DNA from: a virus
DNA length: 39,619 nt
Reading direction: 5' to 3' (one strand)
IMG/VR virus record: IMGVR_UViG_3300017708_000561
Location: 1-39,619 of that record
Below the pieces are notes generated by a model. The model did not search any database. It was not told the DNA's origin and saw nothing but the letters and a program-made list of their open reading frames with translations. Both the position numbers and the translations under genes were made by a program. Numbering within the stretch: the first letter of the stretch is position 1; each line of letters opens with the position of its first letter. Below are positions 37,437-39,619 of the stretch, one piece after another.

Positions 37437-38738
37437 ATGTCTGATAATTTAGATAAACTCGGTAATTTCGGTATTCAAGATACTGTGGAAGCTGGTGCAG
37501 GAGACACTCAACTATTGAATGATCTACTTGCTCCAGAAACTGCTTCAGGTAACCCTGATGATGTCGAACCTATAGTAAATGAAATAGATTCTCCAAAACA
37601 GGAAGTAAATAATGACCCTCCAAGAGGTAAAGATATTACACCACCAAAAAGTGCTGATGGTAAAACTGATGAAGAAAAACAATCAGGAGAATCTCTAGTT
37701 GCTGACTTCTTAAGTGCTTCTGATGGTGACGAAGATGATATACCTGCACCTGAACCTAATGATGATTTAAAAGAAGCTGCACAAGATCATGCAGAAGAAT
37801 CTAATGATAATGAGCAAGAAGAAGATGAGCAAGAAAATGAGGTAAATGACAGTAAGTTCACTGCATTAGCTAATGACTTGTTTAACTTAGGAGTATTTAA
37901 AAAAGAGAACGAGGAAGAAGAAGTATCAATAAATACTCCAGAAGAATTTCTAGAAAGATTTACTGCTGAAAAGAAAAAAGGAGCATCTGAGATAGTTCAA
38001 AACTTCATTGGTCAATTTGGAGAAGATTACCAACAAGCCTTTGATTCCATCTTTGTAAAAGGTGTAGATCCTAAAGAGTATTTCGGAACATACAATCAAA
38101 TTGTAAGTTTTACTGAAATGGACTTATCTAAAGAGAATAATCAAGTATCAGTAATGAAACAAGCATTATCTGATCAAGGATTTGAACCAGAAGACATAAG
38201 TAAAGAAATCGAAAGATTACAAAACTACGGTGATTTAGAAGCCGTATCTACAAGACATCATAAGGTGTTAGTAAAGAAAGAAGCTAAAAAGCTTCAACAA
38301 CTAGATCAAGAAGCTGAACAAGTTCAAGAACAAAAATCTGCTATTAAAAATCAGTATATTAACAATGTTCAGACTATATTGACAGATAAGCTAAAAGAAA
38401 AAGAGTTTGATGGTATTCCAATCAATCCTAACTTAGCAAACGAACTACAAGACTTCCTATTAGTAGACAAGTGGAAAACTCCTGCTGGAGAAAATCTCAC
38501 TGACTTTGATCGTGCTATCTTAGATTTGAAAAGACCTGAGAACCATGAAATGAAAGTAAAGGTGGGCCTTTTGATGAAGATTTTAGAAAAAGATCCTACT
38601 CTATCTACTATACAGAGAACTGGTGTGACTAAAAAGTCCAATCAGTTATTTGGGGAAGTAGCTAGGCAAGTAACTAGAAGCAAGTCGGCTTCTAAGACTT
38701 CAAACAAAAAGAGCAAACCTAATTCATGGTTTATATAA
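37437..38738 (+). CDS. Putative capsid scaffold protein
   Basis: 433 aa. The first 140 residues are very acidic and low in complexity (GDEDDIPAPEPNDDLKEAAQ, EEDEQENEVND), then helices with a coiled-coil stretch (EAKKLQQLDQEAEQVQEQKS), and a basic, serine-rich end (RSKSASKTSNKKSKPNSWFI). This profile and its place between portal and major capsid protein are those of head scaffolds. The last tail could bind the capsid shell. No protease motif is visible. Confidence 0.75.
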   Translation: MSDNLDKLGNFGIQDTVEAGAGDTQLLNDLLAPETASGNPDDVEPIVNEIDSPKQEVNNDPPRGKDITPPKSADGKTDEEKQSGESLVADFLSASDGDEDDIPAPEPNDDLKEAAQDHAEESNDNEQEEDEQENEVNDSKFTALANDLFNLGVFKKENEEEEVSINTPEEFLERFTAEKKKGASEIVQNFIGQFGEDYQQAFDSIFVKGVDPKEYFGTYNQIVSFTEMDLSKENNQVSVMKQALSDQGFEPEDISKEIERLQNYGDLEAVSTRHHKVLVKKEAKKLQQLDQEAEQVQEQKSAIKNQYINNVQTILTDKLKEKEFDGIPINPNLANELQDFLLVDKWKTPAGENLTDFDRAILDLKRPENHEMKVKVGLLMKILEKDPTLSTIQRTGVTKKSNQLFGEVARQVTRSKSASKTSNKKSKPNSWFI

Positions 38739-38764
38739 TAATTTAATAATTTAAAACGAATAAA

Positions 38765-39619
38765 ATGGCAATTCAAACAATCCCAGGTCTAACTGGTTTT
38801 ACTTATGCACGAGTAGCTTCTATGGATAAGCGTGCTGTAGGAAAGCTAACAGACGCAAATCACTTAGAGTCTTTCCACTCTACTGAGCCTGCGGACTATG
38901 ATAAAAAGATTATCAGTCTGTATACTCAATCTTCATTGTACAGCAATGATTTCCTAGACATGATCAATAAAAGTACACCTTACTTTATTGACAATAACAG
39001 CGATGCATGGAAATGGAAAATAGCTGTACCTTACAAATTCCCAAAAATTATTGACATTCCTGATTCAACAGCTGCTATGGCTAAACCAGGTATTGATGGT
39101 CAAGAGTTTCAACTTGTACTAGATACAAATGAGTTCTCTAAGAATGCTATCATTTCTGTAGGAACACGTCAATATGGACCACGTTTCTACGTGATCAAAG
39201 ATCCACAGCCTTGGAATGCTGGGTTCTTATATACTTTTACATTAGTAAGTGCTAATCCAACTGTAGACTTTGTAAGCCCAACTTTCTTAGCTACTGGAAT
39301 TGAGTTAGAACTAGTTGATGCTGCAATTGGAGAGTTTGATCAAGACTTGTTAGGACTTCCAAGATTGGGCGAAGAGATCACTATGTTTGAATCATTAGGT
39401 TCTGCATATGGGTACGAGCACAAAATTACTGAATGGGCTGATGACAAAATGTTACGTGACTCTTCAGGTAAAGCATTAGACATCTTAGTATATGCTCCAC
39501 AAAGACGTAATCAATTACCATTAACTCGTAATGATGTTAAATGGGAACCTTTCGTTGAGTTCTGGATGCGTAAGTCTATGATAGAATTAAAAGTTAAGAG
39601 AATGATCTGGGCTAAGCCT
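38765..39619 (+). CDS. Major capsid protein, N-terminal part
   Basis: ATG 38765; 285 codons are visible and the frame runs off the window. It begins MAIQTIPGLTGFTYARVASM, then SLYTQSSLYSNDFLDMINKS (about 58-77), and PRFYVIKDPQPWNAGFL (about 139-155). The N-arm plus a long domain with few charged clusters fits an HK97-fold major capsid protein of crAss-like type. It follows the scaffold gene by 26 nt, with no terminator between them. Confidence 0.83.
   Translation, partial: MAIQTIPGLTGFTYARVASMDKRAVGKLTDANHLESFHSTEPADYDKKIISLYTQSSLYSNDFLDMINKSTPYFIDNNSDAWKWKIAVPYKFPKIIDIPDSTAAMAKPGIDGQEFQLVLDTNEFSKNAIISVGTRQYGPRFYVIKDPQPWNAGFLYTFTLVSANPTVDFVSPTFLATGIELELVDAAIGEFDQDLLGLPRLGEEITMFESLGSAYGYEHKITEWADDKMLRDSSGKALDILVYAPQRRNQLPLTRNDVKWEPFVEFWMRKSMIELKVKRMIWAKP

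Noticed and set aside
1-39619. Stop-codon reassignment (known in some crAss-like phages)
   Set aside because: TAA, TAG and TGA all end genes with conserved C-termini and no gene is interrupted by in-frame stops.
1-39619. CRISPR arrays, insertion sequences, integrase or attachment sites
   Set aside because: None seen: no regularly spaced repeats, no transposase or integrase motif, no long terminal inverted repeats.

Overview
The window is part of a double-stranded DNA phage genome, AT-rich, gene-dense and coding on both strands in two opposed blocks. TerL, portal, an acidic scaffold-like protein and the start of a major capsid protein point to a tailed phage. The best fit is a crAss-like (Crassvirales-type) phage of a Bacteroidetes host, probably a flavobacterium. 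The support is: TerL and an 861-aa portal side by side; an IHF/HU-like gene and a zinc-ribbon gene at the head of the structural arm; family B polymerase, phage TOPRIM primase, SF2 helicase, DnaB helicase, RecA-fold ATPase and a UDG-like protein in the opposite arm; and several Bacteroidetes-type promoters (TTTG, 19-20 nt, TAnnTTTG). The lineage is inferred from architecture, not from a search. Stop codons look standard (TAA, TAG and TGA all end genes).

Leftward arm (1-30440, minus strand). From its upstream end: a 137-aa acidic-tailed protein (30440-30027) with a terminator; a non-coding stretch with DnaA-box-like 10-bp iterons; two tiny genes that share a 27-nt leader and are separated by structured non-coding elements; a string of very small proteins (zinc ribbons, single-TM peptides, a radical SAM enzyme); then the replication block: PolB, an AT-hook membrane protein, DnaB helicase, SF2 helicase, Sak4-like ATPase, SSB candidate, primase and a DUF932-like protein. 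Next come an NAD-dependent sugar epimerase, a UDG-like protein with an altered catalytic motif, a tandem paralogue pair, rIIA/rIIB-like genes, HNH nuclease, DUF3310, 5'-3' exonuclease, a DnaA domain IV-like protein, class I ribonucleotide reductase (beta then alpha), RecA recombinase, a second HNH-like protein, a GroES-like co-chaperonin, an alpha-1,2-fucosyltransferase and a truncated GT2 glycosyltransferase. Most genes overlap by 1-20 nt or lie a few bases apart, as in long operons.

Divergent control region (about 30441-30780). No gene. It holds a GC hairpin, two clusters of G-runs that are conspicuous in this AT-rich genome, and a TATATTTG promoter element in front of the rightward arm.

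Rightward arm (30781-39619, plus strand). A winged-helix-like protein, an IHF/HU-like protein encoded in an overlapping frame, a zinc-ribbon protein, small proteins, a possible small terminase subunit, TerL, portal, a near-consensus promoter, scaffold-like protein, and the first 285 codons of the major capsid protein, cut by the window end.

How it fits together: the left arm makes deoxynucleotides, replicates and recombines DNA, and probably modifies host or virion glycans; the right arm packages DNA and builds heads. The most interesting signals are: (i) a candidate small RNA at 3355-3440 whose sequence is complementary to translation leaders of at least two phage genes; (ii) the tandem tiny-gene/structured-RNA cassettes at 28.9-29.8 kb; (iii) an origin candidate with DnaA-like iterons matched to a phage DnaA-domain protein; (iv) C-terminal clamp-binding motifs on PolB and on the DUF932-like protein; (v) a UDG-fold protein lacking the catalytic aspartate; (vi) a membrane-anchored double AT-hook protein.
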